This document shows, piece by piece, positions 38,367 through 47,504 of a stretch of DNA of 64,000 nt; the stretch's first letter is position 1; each line of letters opens with the position of its first letter. Source of the stretch: Gracilibacillus timonensis (lineage in GTDB: Bacteria; Bacillota; Bacilli; Bacillales; Amphibacillaceae). The position numbers and the translations under genes were made by a program. The stretch lies in contig NZ_FLKH01000008.1 of NCBI RefSeq assembly GCF_900086715.1, forward strand, positions 62,001 to 126,000, written 5' to 3'. Below the pieces are notes generated by a model. The model had not been told where the DNA came from, did not search any database, and saw only the letters and a list, made by a program, of their open reading frames with translations.

Positions 38367-38666
38367 GGCTTTAATCCTCCAGTAATCGCGTTTCTCTACC
38401 CATTATTACATTATAACAAAAATCTTCACTATTTTAGAGTGATATCTAAGTAATTTATCAGAAAAAGTGGAAGTGGGGTGTTTATGTTCATTTTCTCTTT
38501 GATAGGGACACCTTTGCTTCTTTATGGATTAATGGGGTTGAATTGTTATTTTCCTAAGTGGTGGGGCTGATCACTTTTCTGTGCTGGGCACGTATTCGGG
38601 GGAGTGCCGCGCTGGATTCGGAAATCGTGCGCTACCTGTTTTTGACGACAACGCACGTCCTTTTCC
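38367..38666. other. Intergenic region with a doubtful 28-codon plus-strand ORF
   Basis: An ORF at 38484-38570 (MFIFSLIGTPLLLYGLMGLN..) is hydrophobic and has GGGGTG before its ATG, so a single-span micropeptide is possible. Otherwise the stretch shows a GC-richer patch (about 38575-38640) without clear signals. Confidence 0.3.
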
Positions 38667-39257
38667 TTATTGCTTTGTCCATTTCACCTCAGATTCCTGA
38701 ATGTCACGAATGACACGGCAAGGATTACCTGCTGCCATCACGTTGGCCGGTATATCCTTGGTAACAACACTGCCGGCGCCGATAATCGAATTATCACCTA
38801 TAGTAACCCCTTGTGTGACTTGGACATCGCCTCCTAACCACACTTTATTACCAATTGTAATCGGCTTGGCGTATACCCCACCATTAATACGTTCGATAGG
38901 GTCTTCTGCATGGTTTGCGGCATACAAGCCAACTCTTGGTCCAACATAGACATCATCCCCGATAGACACTCGATGGCAGTCTAATATGATCATATCGTGA
39001 TTCAGATAGACATGATTACCAATTCGAATGTTAAAACCAAATTCACAGCGGAAGTTGGATTCTACTAGCACATCTTCCCCTATTCGTTCAAATAAATCCT
39101 GCAAAATAGTAAGATCATATTCATTATCATCATTTACCTTTTTATTATAGCGCCTGCACACAGCTATCGCCCCTTTGCGGATTCGATCCACATCTGGATG
39201 GGCATCGTTGTACATTTCACCAGTATTCACCATTTGTTTTATCTCTTCGATATTCAT
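38667..39257 (-). CDS. Maltose/galactoside O-acetyltransferase-like hexapeptide protein
   Basis: 196 residues. A short N-terminal helical Mac domain (IKQMVNTGEMYNDAHPDVDRIRKGAIAVCRRYNK) precedes left-handed beta-helix hexapeptide repeats (FNIRIGNHVYLNHDMIILDC to VVTKDIPANVMAAGNPCRVI), with the catalytic-type His in AANHAEDP. It would transfer acetyl from acetyl-CoA to a sugar. The ATG at 39257 has GGGGAGG upstream. A MITE end lies 30 bp upstream and may supply its promoter. Confidence 0.88.
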   Translation of the reverse strand: MNIEEIKQMVNTGEMYNDAHPDVDRIRKGAIAVCRRYNKKVNDDNEYDLTILQDLFERIGEDVLVESNFRCEFGFNIRIGNHVYLNHDMIILDCHRVSIGDDVYVGPRVGLYAANHAEDPIERINGGVYAKPITIGNKVWLGGDVQVTQGVTIGDNSIIGAGSVVTKDIPANVMAAGNPCRVIRDIQESEVKWTKQ

Positions 39258-39284
39258 CTGTACATCCTCCCCTTTTTCATTGCT

Positions 39285-39421
39285 TACTATATAAGTTGAA
39301 CTTATAAATGTAACAAAATCGTGTGACAAGCCCGGCTTTGCTCACATTATTTCCTGATAATACCTCGTTTGATCCATTCTATTCAATCTATAAGAAGTTA
39401 TTTCATTCAACTTATATAGTA
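39285..39421. mobile_element. MITE, 133 bp, with 14-bp terminal inverted repeats and TA duplication
   Basis: CTATATAAGTTGAA (39287-39300) and TTCAACTTATATAG (39406-39419) are perfect terminal repeats bordered on both sides by TA, the target of IS630/Tc1/mariner transposases. No ORF is inside. A second, longer copy in opposite orientation starts at 63879. It sits between the acetyltransferase and ahpC promoters. Confidence 0.75.
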
Positions 39422-39519
39422 TATTGGATTTTTTCATGTTGCAAACCAATTCGCCCCTCTACATGTTCACAATTTATTGACAATTGAGAATCAAGCAACT
39501 CAGATGTCTAGCATAATTC

Positions 39520-39573
39520 TTGACTTTTGATCATTTATTATTAATAATGACTCTAGAGTAATAATTATTTTAT
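39520..39573 (+). promoter_or_regulatory. ahpC promoter with PerR-like box
   Basis: TTGACT (39520-39525) lies 16-17 nt before TAATAAT (39542-39548). Just downstream TAATAAT-T-ATTTTAT (39559-39573) matches the PerR consensus TTATAAT-N-ATTATAA at 11 of 14 positions. Peroxide-induced release of PerR is the known control of ahpCF in Bacillus. Confidence 0.5.
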
Positions 39574-39636
39574 TTACTTCATTGCTGGTAAATAAAATAA
39601 TACTAAAATAGAGAATATTTAAGGAGGACAATCATT

Positions 39637-40200
39637 ATGTCATTAGTAGGTAAAGAAGTACTACCATTCAAAGCATCGGCATTCCGTCAAGGAGAATTCG
39701 TTGATGTCACAGAGGAAAACTTTAAAGGGAAATGGAGCATTGTTTGCTTTTATCCAGCAGACTTCACCTTCGTATGCCCAACAGAACTAGAGGATTTACA
39801 AGATCAATATGCTGACCTTCAGCAATTAGGTGTAGAAGTTTATTCTGCTTCCACCGACACACATTTTACACACAAGGCATGGCATGAAAGCTCAGATGCG
39901 ATTGGCAAAATCGAATACACGATGATTGGCGACCCATCTCAACAGCTTTCTCGTAACTTCGAGGTGTTAAGAGAAGAGGAAGGCCTAGCGGATCGCGGTA
40001 CTTTTATCATTGATCCAGATGGTATTATCCAAGCTGTCGAAATCAATGCAGAAGGTATCGGTCGCGATGCTAGTACCTTAATTAACAAAATCAAAGCAGC
40101 TCAATATGTACGTAACAATCCTGATGAAGTTTGCCCTGCTAAATGGCAAGAAGGTGGAGAAACCTTAAAACCAAGCCTTGATCTAGTGGGTAAAATATAA
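39637..40200 (+). CDS. ahpC: Alkyl hydroperoxide reductase, peroxiredoxin subunit AhpC
   Basis: 187 residues, a typical 2-Cys peroxiredoxin with the peroxidatic Cys47 in FTFVCPTE and the resolving Cys166 in EVCPAKW. It reduces hydrogen peroxide and organic peroxides, recharged by AhpF. AAGGAGG precedes the ATG. Followed by ahpF after 15 bp. Confidence 0.97.
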   Translation: MSLVGKEVLPFKASAFRQGEFVDVTEENFKGKWSIVCFYPADFTFVCPTELEDLQDQYADLQQLGVEVYSASTDTHFTHKAWHESSDAIGKIEYTMIGDPSQQLSRNFEVLREEEGLADRGTFIIDPDGIIQAVEINAEGIGRDASTLINKIKAAQYVRNNPDEVCPAKWQEGGETLKPSLDLVGKI

Positions 40201-40215
40201 GAAAAGAGGTTCAAC

Positions 40216-41745
40216 ATGCTTGATCAAGAAATAAAAGCTCAACTTAATGAATACTTGAAACTATTAGAGAACGACATTGTTATTCAATCACAGGTTGGTA
40301 CAGATGATGTATCGAAAGAAGTGGACGAGCTAGTTAAGGAAATTGCTAGCATGTCCGATAAAATCAGCTTAGAACAGGGAAATTTCCCAAGAACACCTAC
40401 CTTCAGCATCAGCCCTGCAGGTGGGGAGGACCCTGGCGTTGCTTTCGCCGGGGTTCCGCTTGGGCATGAATTCACTTCCCTTATTTTAGCTTTATTACAA
40501 GTAAGTGGTCGCCCACCAAAAGCAGATGAAAAAGCGATCCAACAGATCCAACAATTAGAGGGTCCATTGCATTTTGAAACATATGTCAGCCTTTCTTGTC
40601 AAAACTGTCCGGATGTTGTTCAGGCACTTAACCTTATGAGTGTGATCAATCCAAATATTTCTCACACCATGGTAGAGGGATCTGCCTTTAAAGAAGAGGC
40701 AGAAGACAAGGATGTCATGGCTGTACCAGCTGTTTTCTTAAATGGCGAATCGTTTATTAACGGTCGTCAAACGTTAGAAAGCATTTTAGAGAAGTTAGGA
40801 AGTACAGTAGATATTTCAGAACTTAATGAGAAAGAACCCTTTGATGTATTGGTTGTTGGAGGTGGACCTGCTGGAGCAAGTGCGGCCATCTACGCAGCGC
40901 GAAAAGGAATTCGTACTGGTATCGTAGCAGAGCGCTTTGGCGGTCAAGTTCAGGATACAAAAGGAATCGAAAACTTTATTACGACCACTTATACAGAAGG
41001 ACCAAAACTTGTCGCTAACTTAGAAGAGCATGTTCGTGATTATAAGGTAGATATCATGAACTCGATGCGTGCTAAATCATTAGCGAAAAATGACCTTTTT
41101 GAATTAGAGCTAGAGAACGGCGCTACCCTAAAAAGTAAGACCGTGATTCTATCTACTGGGGCACGCTGGAGAAATATCGGTGTACCTGGTGAAGCAGAAT
41201 TCAAAAATAAAGGTGTGGCATATTGTCCACACTGTGATGGACCTATTTTTGAAGGAAAAGAAGTAGCGGTAATCGGTGGAGGTAATTCTGGTATTGAAGC
41301 AGCAATTGATCTTGCGGGAATTGTCAAACACGTTACAGTGTTGGAATTCCTGCCTGAATTAAAAGCCGATCAAGTATTGCAAGAACGCCTATTCAGCATG
41401 CCGAATGTGACGGTTATTACCAATGCCCGCACATCAGAAATATATGGCGCTGATAAAGTACAAGGACTTCGTTATGTCGATCGTGACACCGAAGAGGAAC
41501 ATTCGATTGAACTGGCAGGTGTCTTCGTACAAATCGGTCTTGTACCAAATACGGAATGGTTAGAAGGAACACTTGAACGCAGTAAATTCGGTGAGATCAT
41601 TGTAGATAAACGTGGCGGTACTAACCTCCCTGGCGTTTTTGCAGCCGGCGATTGTACCGATAGTGCCTTCAAACAGATTATTATTTCGATGGGATCTGGT
41701 GCTACCGCAGCTTTAGGTGCATTTGATTATATGATTCGAAATTAA
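40216..41745 (+). CDS. ahpF: Alkyl hydroperoxide reductase, flavoprotein subunit AhpF
   Basis: 509 residues. The N-terminal thioredoxin-like pair has CQNC (about residue 130); the thioredoxin-reductase-like part has the FAD motif VVGGGPAGASAAIYA, the redox pair in YCPHCDGP, the NAD(P)H motif VIGGGNSGIEAA and FAAGDCTD. It passes electrons from NADH to AhpC. Confidence 0.97.
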   Translation: MLDQEIKAQLNEYLKLLENDIVIQSQVGTDDVSKEVDELVKEIASMSDKISLEQGNFPRTPTFSISPAGGEDPGVAFAGVPLGHEFTSLILALLQVSGRPPKADEKAIQQIQQLEGPLHFETYVSLSCQNCPDVVQALNLMSVINPNISHTMVEGSAFKEEAEDKDVMAVPAVFLNGESFINGRQTLESILEKLGSTVDISELNEKEPFDVLVVGGGPAGASAAIYAARKGIRTGIVAERFGGQVQDTKGIENFITTTYTEGPKLVANLEEHVRDYKVDIMNSMRAKSLAKNDLFELELENGATLKSKTVILSTGARWRNIGVPGEAEFKNKGVAYCPHCDGPIFEGKEVAVIGGGNSGIEAAIDLAGIVKHVTVLEFLPELKADQVLQERLFSMPNVTVITNARTSEIYGADKVQGLRYVDRDTEEEHSIELAGVFVQIGLVPNTEWLEGTLERSKFGEIIVDKRGGTNLPGVFAAGDCTDSAFKQIIISMGSGATAALGAFDYMIRN

Positions 41746-41750
41746 TTATC

Positions 41751-41784
41751 AATGACTAGCGGGATCCCGCTAGTCATTTTTTGT
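41751..41784 (+). terminator. ahpF terminator
   Basis: A perfect palindrome centred on GGATCC (bases 41751-41778, arms AATGACTAGCGG..) runs into TTTTTT just past the ahpF stop. Confidence 0.9.
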
Positions 41785-42392
41785 GGGACTTTACGTTCCA
41801 TAGATGATAAGTGCTGATATAGTAGGATAATATCAGCTGGATAGTATGTTCGATAAGCCTAGAGAAGGATTCCGCAGACACCATTTACTTAGCAATGGTT
41901 TATCCTTTGTAGTTTTCGTATGGAATCATAAAAATGAACACTTCTAAATGCTATCATAAAAATGAATGCAAATAGGATATAGGCAACCCCAACAAGAAAA
42001 GAACTTTGTAAAGGAGAAAACCATTCTGTTAAAAACCCTGAAAGAATTTTGTGTAGATAATAATGTTTTATGAACCGTTTATGACAGTTGTAGGACAAAT
42101 TCGTCATACAATATATGTTTTTATCCAATCAAACAAATGGTTCAAATATGGAGAGGCTAATCGAAGAGAATGGGTTTATGGAGGAAGACGATTAATATGC
42201 TTCAGTCAGTTTTAGACTTATGGCTCTGTGGGTGATAGCGTAGTCCATTCTCCCAAAATGCTCCTTTGCACAAAAAGCATTCAAAAAAATGAACTACACT
42301 GCATTGCTAAGCTATTCGGCGTGTGGCTAGCTACCTTGTTTTTGCGATAAAAGAACAGGATCTGTTTTGCACTTTTTCCTGTTATCCCATCC
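41785..42392. other. Intergenic region, possible gene remnant
   Basis: A minus-strand frame at 41889-42128 contains a hydrophobic stretch (SSFLVGVAYILFAFIFMIAF) but has no ribosome site and an unusual composition, so it may be the remains of a membrane-protein gene. A short hairpin GCTGATAT..ATATCAGC lies at 41813-41837. Nothing else is convincing. Confidence 0.3.
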
Positions 42393-42740
42393 TTACGCTA
42401 CTCCTACAATGATATCCGCACTATCCTTAACATGAGCAAACCCACCAAAAAACCACCATGGATAAACCATCATTAACCACAAAACAAAAACGATTAATGC
42501 CGTGTTTAGTATGGTTATAATAGAAGCAAAAATGGCGATCATTTTCTTTTCCTTTTTATTAAATAAGGTGAGAAACAACATAATAAGTGAGAATACGGCG
42601 CCTAGTACAATAATCGCTAGGACAAAGGGTAAGATCCATTTATTATAAGCCGTTGTTGTATATAAAAGAAACAAAAAGGAAAGAGAGACGATGATACTCA
42701 TAGCCAAAAACGAATAACTTCTCCATGAATAAGCTTTCAT
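42393..42740 (-). CDS. Hypothetical membrane protein
   Basis: 115 residues with three hydrophobic segments (about 10-28, 34-58, 68-92) and an aromatic loop (YPWWFFGGF). GGAGATAG precedes the ATG. Not recognised as a named family. It is 95 bp downstream of the Gfo/Idh gene and probably transcribed separately. Length and ribosome site support a real gene of unknown role. Confidence 0.6.
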   Translation of the reverse strand: MKAYSWRSYSFLAMSIIVSLSFLFLLYTTTAYNKWILPFVLAIIVLGAVFSLIMLFLTLFNKKEKKMIAIFASIITILNTALIVFVLWLMMVYPWWFFGGFAHVKDSADIIVGVA

Positions 42741-42835
42741 TCTATCTCCTTTCTACATTCAAAATAATTGGTCATCCAGATGTAGATCGAAATTGGTTTA
42801 AACCTCGTAGTGCAGGAGGTTGTGTGTTAAACATT

Positions 42836-43825
42836 CTAATTTTTCAAATCTGCCGGAAAACGTAACCCTAGTTGTTGGCGCGCTTGATCTAATACACGCA
42901 TAGTGCGCAAGGAATCCTCCCATGTATTAACCATATTTTCACTTTGTTGATTCTCGATCGATTCGACAAATGATTTTGCCTCGTAATACATATTGTTCTC
43001 TACTTGACCAGCGTCGAGCACTTCTTCTGTACCATCCCGATAGATAATCTTGACATCTAACATACCAGAGAATTTATCAATCACAATCGAACCCTGCTCC
43101 CCTTGAATCTCTGACGGCAGTGCAGAATCGGTAATCTTAGAAAACATAGACACACCATGAAAATCACCATAATCAGCTGTTACTGTACCTTGCCCGTCTA
43201 CTCCCGAATCCAACATAAATGCTGTTGCCTGCACGTCTTTCGGGGCACCAAATAAATTAATCATTGGATAGATGCAATAAACCCCAATATCCATTAAAGA
43301 ACCATTGGAAAACTCTGGTTTAAAAGCATTTAACACGATTCCATCCTTATATTTATCATATCTTGAAGAGTATTGGCAAAAGTTCGCCACGTAACGACGA
43401 ACCGGACCAATTTTTGTTAAATTCTCTTTGATCAGCTGAAAATTAGGTAAATGGGTTGTCTTCATTGCTTCCATAAGCGTCACTTGCTGTTGTTTGGCAA
43501 CCTCGATCATGGCTTGGACTTCTTGTTCATTTGAGGCAAATGGCTTTTCCACAATGACATGCTTGCCACCCTTCATACAGGTAATGGCTTGTTCACTATG
43601 TAGAGCCGTTGGGGAAGCAATATAGATTGCATCCACCTGGTCACTTGCCGCCAGTTCTTCTAAATCGGTATAAGTGTTTGTTACTTGATACTTGGCAGCA
43701 AATTCTTCCGCCTTTTCTCGTGTGCGTGAATAAACAGCTTGTAATTGAAAGTTATCAATATCCTTTGTTCCATCAATAAATCGATCGGTAATCCAATTCG
43801 TTCCGATTACACCAAAACGTATCAT
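42836..43825 (-). CDS. Gfo/Idh/MocA-family oxidoreductase
   Basis: 329 residues. An N-terminal Rossmann fold (FGVIGTNWITDRFI) is followed by the family's EKP motif (HVIVEKPFASNEQEV), and a C-terminal alpha/beta substrate domain contains DIGVYCIYPM. Such enzymes oxidise or reduce sugars and polyols with NAD(P); the substrate cannot be told. CAGGAGG precedes the ATG. It lies between yerC and ahpF with no obvious partner gene. Confidence 0.88.
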   Translation of the reverse strand: MIRFGVIGTNWITDRFIDGTKDIDNFQLQAVYSRTREKAEEFAAKYQVTNTYTDLEELAASDQVDAIYIASPTALHSEQAITCMKGGKHVIVEKPFASNEQEVQAMIEVAKQQQVTLMEAMKTTHLPNFQLIKENLTKIGPVRRYVANFCQYSSRYDKYKDGIVLNAFKPEFSNGSLMDIGVYCIYPMINLFGAPKDVQATAFMLDSGVDGQGTVTADYGDFHGVSMFSKITDSALPSEIQGEQGSIVIDKFSGMLDVKIIYRDGTEEVLDAGQVENNMYYEAKSFVESIENQQSENMVNTWEDSLRTMRVLDQARQQLGLRFPADLKN

Positions 43826-43871
43826 ACTATTTCCTCCTGTTGTATCCTGTTTTGCAAAAATGGTTGCATAC

Positions 43872-44165
43872 TTAGTCTTTTTTTAAACGGTCTAATACCA
43901 CCCGATAACCATCATTCCCATAGGTGAGACACCGCTTCACACGTGAAATGGTAGTAGTAGAAGCATTGGATTCATTGGCAATCGCCGTATAAGTGCTTCC
44001 TTCATCTAACATTTTTGCCACCTGCAAGCGCTGGGTCAAGGCTTGAATCTCATTCATGGTCGCGATATCGTCAAAAAAGCGATAGCATTCTTCTCGGTTT
44101 TCTAACGATAGAATGGCATCGAATAGTTGATCTAATTGTTCGCCACGCAATTTATCGATTTGCAT
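43872..44165 (-). CDS. yerC: YerC/TrpR-superfamily DNA-binding protein
   Basis: 97 residues from the ATG at 44165 (AAAGGAGAGG upstream). It has the YerC/YecD helix-turn-helix: MNEIQALTQRLQVAKMLDEGSTYTAIANESNASTTTISRVKRCL. Relatives resemble TrpR repressors; the target genes are unknown. It stands downstream of yerB as in B. subtilis. Confidence 0.88.
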   Translation of the reverse strand: MQIDKLRGEQLDQLFDAILSLENREECYRFFDDIATMNEIQALTQRLQVAKMLDEGSTYTAIANESNASTTTISRVKRCLTYGNDGYRVVLDRLKKD

Positions 44166-44241
44166 GGTATCACCTCTCCTTTTTGTCACCGTGCTAATCG
44201 TCATATGAAAAACGGACCGCTAAGGGAACTTTTTACATAGG

Positions 44242-45267
44242 TTATGGAGTAAGCTCTATCTCATCAATTCCAATCTGTTTGGGGATCACATTAATCCAAG
44301 TTTGCCCTGGAACAAATGATACAGGCTCTCCATCTTTCATTGGGATTATTCTACCATTATTTCGCTCCCATTGCACGTATTGCACTTTACCTTGCTGTAG
44401 CAGTAAAGCATCTCCGCCAGATTCCAAATCTATTTCACGACGACCTGCATCATCTACCACTTGATGTGCCGCCTCTATAAATAAGATATTATCCAATTCA
44501 ATAGGCTGATCATCCGCATATTCTACCGTTAATTCATCATCGCTGTATCTTTGATACTTTTCCGAATCTGAATTATATTGATAACGAATGCGGTTGGTAG
44601 AAGCATAGGCAAAAGCAATCTCCGTTGCCTCCTCACCAGTGACCTCTTCATCCTCCGCTAAAAAAGATAGAGGCTGATAACTAGATTCTAAGGAATATCC
44701 TTGTTCTTCCGCTTCTTGATAAATACCGTCAAAGATCGTATAGGAATTATGAGGTGCTACCCGTTCGGCAGATCGCTCAAATAATGCCTTGTCATTATCA
44801 TAATACATACCATTTAACCCTTGCACAGATCCATTTTGAATCATTTCTTCAATGAAATTAGCAGCGCCATGGTAAACATAGATAGCATCATATCCTTCTG
44901 CCAAATCAAAATAGTAAGGACGGGCACTTCGAACTGGCCCAACCCGATCAGGCATATCACTTTGATATAAAGCCAAAAATCGAGTAATATTCCCTTCTGC
45001 CAAAATTTCAAATGTAATATCTGCCTGAGCCAACCCCGTCTGAGGTCTTGCTTTCGGATGATTATTGACCATCACCGCAACGATACGATCCATTACCTCC
45101 GCATCCGTTTCTTCACCTGTTAATGGATACACAGATGCCTCCTGTTGTTTTGCAGAAGGATCTTCTTGATCAGACGAGGGATTCTCTTCTCCTGTTTGCT
45201 GCTCTTCATCATTGCTAGAGCATGCTGCCAATAAAGCTATTACGAATAGTAAGAATATCCTCTTCAT
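44242..45267 (-). CDS. yerB: YerB-type lipoprotein (DUF3048)
   Basis: 341 residues. The signal peptide ends in the lipobox LLAACSS, followed by an acidic/Gln-rich linker and a two-part DUF3048 domain (VMVNNHPKARPQTGLAQADITFE onwards; PVRSARPYYFDLAEGYDAIYVYHG). An extracellular lipoprotein of unknown biochemical role. Order yerA-yerB-yerC is conserved with B. subtilis. Confidence 0.9.
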   Translation of the reverse strand: MKRIFLLFVIALLAACSSNDEEQQTGEENPSSDQEDPSAKQQEASVYPLTGEETDAEVMDRIVAVMVNNHPKARPQTGLAQADITFEILAEGNITRFLALYQSDMPDRVGPVRSARPYYFDLAEGYDAIYVYHGAANFIEEMIQNGSVQGLNGMYYDNDKALFERSAERVAPHNSYTIFDGIYQEAEEQGYSLESSYQPLSFLAEDEEVTGEEATEIAFAYASTNRIRYQYNSDSEKYQRYSDDELTVEYADDQPIELDNILFIEAAHQVVDDAGRREIDLESGGDALLLQQGKVQYVQWERNNGRIIPMKDGEPVSFVPGQTWINVIPKQIGIDEIELTP

Positions 45268-45299
45268 AACTTTCCATCACCTTTCTTCTAAAAATGGAA

Positions 45300-45327
45300 T
45301 ATCGACATGTTCATGCACATGCCGATA
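45300..45327. terminator. Hairpin between yerA and yerB
   Basis: TATCGACATG and CATGCCGATA form a stem (45300-45327) in the 119-bp gap behind yerA. There is no T-run, so it may be an RNA stem rather than a true terminator. Confidence 0.35.
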
Positions 45328-45386
45328 CTCGAAGTCTGTCAATCTTTATTTAACTATATAGCAAATAAGGTTATTTGACTACTCCT

Positions 45387-47129
45387 TTAACGCATAATGG
45401 CTGGAAAAATGATCTCCCTTTTTTTTACATCCATAATTCCCATCGGTGTGATACGTACAAATGGCAAGTGCATGGAAGATAGAAATAACAAGCCATATGG
45501 CGGATCTTGAAATTGATAGCCATGATCAATCAAAATCTCTTTTAATGCTTTGTCCCTTTCTATTAATGTGGACAATTCGCCTTTATATAGCATTCCAGCA
45601 ATTTGCAATGGCAGTTCAAAAATAATTTTGCCTTGATGTGCAAGTACAATGCCCCCGCCAATCTCTTTCATACGGGTAAAAGCCAGCATCAAATCTGATT
45701 TACTTTTTCCAATCAAGACAATATCACCAGTGAGAGAATAGGAGCTGGCCAGCCCGCCTAGGGTATTGGTAAATCCCTTGATCATCGTGTTTACCCGCCA
45801 TTCACCTTCCCGATCAGCTAGCATAATAAATGATTCATCTGCTGCACTTTCAATTTCATCGGTATTGGAATCAATTGAAATCGGGTATGGTTTCATGATG
45901 ACATCATTGATCATTTTTAAGCCCACTGGCATCGAAAATTGCAGATCATTTTCGGTTAATTGCCAAGCTAAATCCAATTTACCTAAACCATATTTTTCCC
46001 AATCAATCGTGATGTCGTGATGTACTAGTTCTCCCTCTCGTTTTAACCATTTCCCTTTGGCAATAACAGATTCCGGGGTGGCATTATCTGGAGAGCTGAG
46101 AATATTCAAGTGGGCCACTCTGCCCGGTGCTATGCCTCCCAACCGTTCCTCTAAATGAAAGTGTTCAGCTGCATTATAGGTAGCCATCATATAGGCTTCT
46201 ATTTCTGGGACACCATGATCAATCGCAATTTGGATACATTGATTAATTAAACCATGTTCATAAAACGAGGGACTGGAACCATCTGTCGTCATCGTTAAGA
46301 AATCATATTTTTCTAAGCCTAACTCTTGTAGCTCAGTCAATATTTTTCCTAGATCTGGACGAATCGATGAGTTGCGTAACCCTACTCGATATCCCATCGA
46401 AACTCGTTGATACGCTTCTTCTCCTGATAATGCTTCATGATCGGAACTAGCTCCCAATAACTTCAATTTAACAAGCGTGTTTTCCGAAGCGCCTGGAAAA
46501 TGTCCTTCCACAGGTTTACGCATTCGCTTGGCTTCTTGAATCCAATAAAGAATGCGATCATCATCACGCATTACTTCAGGCCATGCCGTCAGTTCTCCAC
46601 CTTGAACAACTGCTTCATGCTGCAACCAGGCATGCACTTCTTCATCATTGAATAGGTCTTGTTCCTCGTTTATTTCTGATTGAGAATCAAATCGGGCCCA
46701 CCAATACATTGAAACAGGTAGCTTCATAAAATCTTCAATCAAAGAAAACGCTTTCTCCCGATTAGTCAAATAAAGCCATGGCAGGTTATCATTCATTAAA
46801 GTGGTAGTACCGGTTTGTCCGGCATGCATCGCCAATTCATAAGGATTATATAATTGAAAAGGATGAGCATGTGGCTCAATATATCCCGGTACAATATATT
46901 TTCCTGTGCAATCAACTACCTCCACTCCTTGCAATGTCTCAGGTAGTTTAGAGCCTACATAGACAATGCGGTCACGGTATACCCAAATATGGGCTTCTAC
47001 CCATTTTCTCAAAAAAACATTTAAGTAAAAAGCATTTTGTAAAATTAAGGTTGGTACTTCTTTTTGATCGATTACGGCAACTTGTCGGCGTATTTCTTTA
47101 TTCCGCCATCTATATAAATGATCCTTCAT
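45387..47129 (-). CDS. yerA: Adenine deaminase-like amidohydrolase YerA
   Basis: 580 residues, the length of B. subtilis YerA. Amidohydrolase metal-binding motif EPHAHPF (about 80-87), further ligands in EGHFPGAS and SSDHEALSGEEAY, Asp in FLTMTTDGSS, and a C-terminal adenine-deaminase domain with GGGIVLAHQG. It is grouped with enzymes that convert adenine to hypoxanthine, though activity of the YerA branch is not established. Closeness to the pur operon fits purine salvage. Confidence 0.85.
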   Translation of the reverse strand: MKDHLYRWRNKEIRRQVAVIDQKEVPTLILQNAFYLNVFLRKWVEAHIWVYRDRIVYVGSKLPETLQGVEVVDCTGKYIVPGYIEPHAHPFQLYNPYELAMHAGQTGTTTLMNDNLPWLYLTNREKAFSLIEDFMKLPVSMYWWARFDSQSEINEEQDLFNDEEVHAWLQHEAVVQGGELTAWPEVMRDDDRILYWIQEAKRMRKPVEGHFPGASENTLVKLKLLGASSDHEALSGEEAYQRVSMGYRVGLRNSSIRPDLGKILTELQELGLEKYDFLTMTTDGSSPSFYEHGLINQCIQIAIDHGVPEIEAYMMATYNAAEHFHLEERLGGIAPGRVAHLNILSSPDNATPESVIAKGKWLKREGELVHHDITIDWEKYGLGKLDLAWQLTENDLQFSMPVGLKMINDVIMKPYPISIDSNTDEIESAADESFIMLADREGEWRVNTMIKGFTNTLGGLASSYSLTGDIVLIGKSKSDLMLAFTRMKEIGGGIVLAHQGKIIFELPLQIAGMLYKGELSTLIERDKALKEILIDHGYQFQDPPYGLLFLSSMHLPFVRITPMGIMDVKKREIIFPAIMR

Positions 47130-47440
47130 TACTGATCTCCTTCTTTATTAATTTAATTAACTCCTATTTTAGCATTTTTTGTTAACGTTTGCATTGTGTG
47201 CCGTTGACAAAAATATGACGTTTTTTTGGGCAGATTGCTGATGTTTTTCCAGTTGATAGATACTAGCTATTCTTTTTATTCCCATTTTAGAGGCAGTCAT
47301 ACCCCCTTTTTTTACTAGATGTGCTTTGAATGGATGAACAATCATTGAATCTTGCGGACTGGAGAGTGCAAATCTCGTTACTGGGACCGTAAGATTGCAT
47401 TTCACGAACGAGAGAGTGAAAATTCTGTTCCTGTGTCCAC
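47130..47440. other. Intergenic region with degenerate hairpin-forming repeats
   Basis: Between yerA and the sodF terminator there is no supportable gene. Bases about 47340-47440 hold loosely repeated blocks (GCAAATCTCG..GTAAGATTGC, TTTCACGAACGAGAGAGTGAAA) that fold into short stems. Confidence 0.35.
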
Positions 47441-47487
47441 AAAAAAATAACAGACAAAGTATAGGGATATTGCCTAACTTTGTCTGT
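47441..47487 (-). terminator. sodF terminator
   Basis: Leftward RNA folds ACAGACAAAGT (47487-47477) with ACTTTGTCTGT (47460-47450), 16-nt loop, then TATTTTTTT. It lies 17 bp past the sodF stop. Confidence 0.85.
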
Positions 47488-47504
47488 CATCTCCGCCATA
47501 ACTA

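Noticed and set aside
41889-42128. 79-residue membrane protein gene
   Set aside because: No ribosome site and odd composition; kept only as a possible remnant in the intergenic description.
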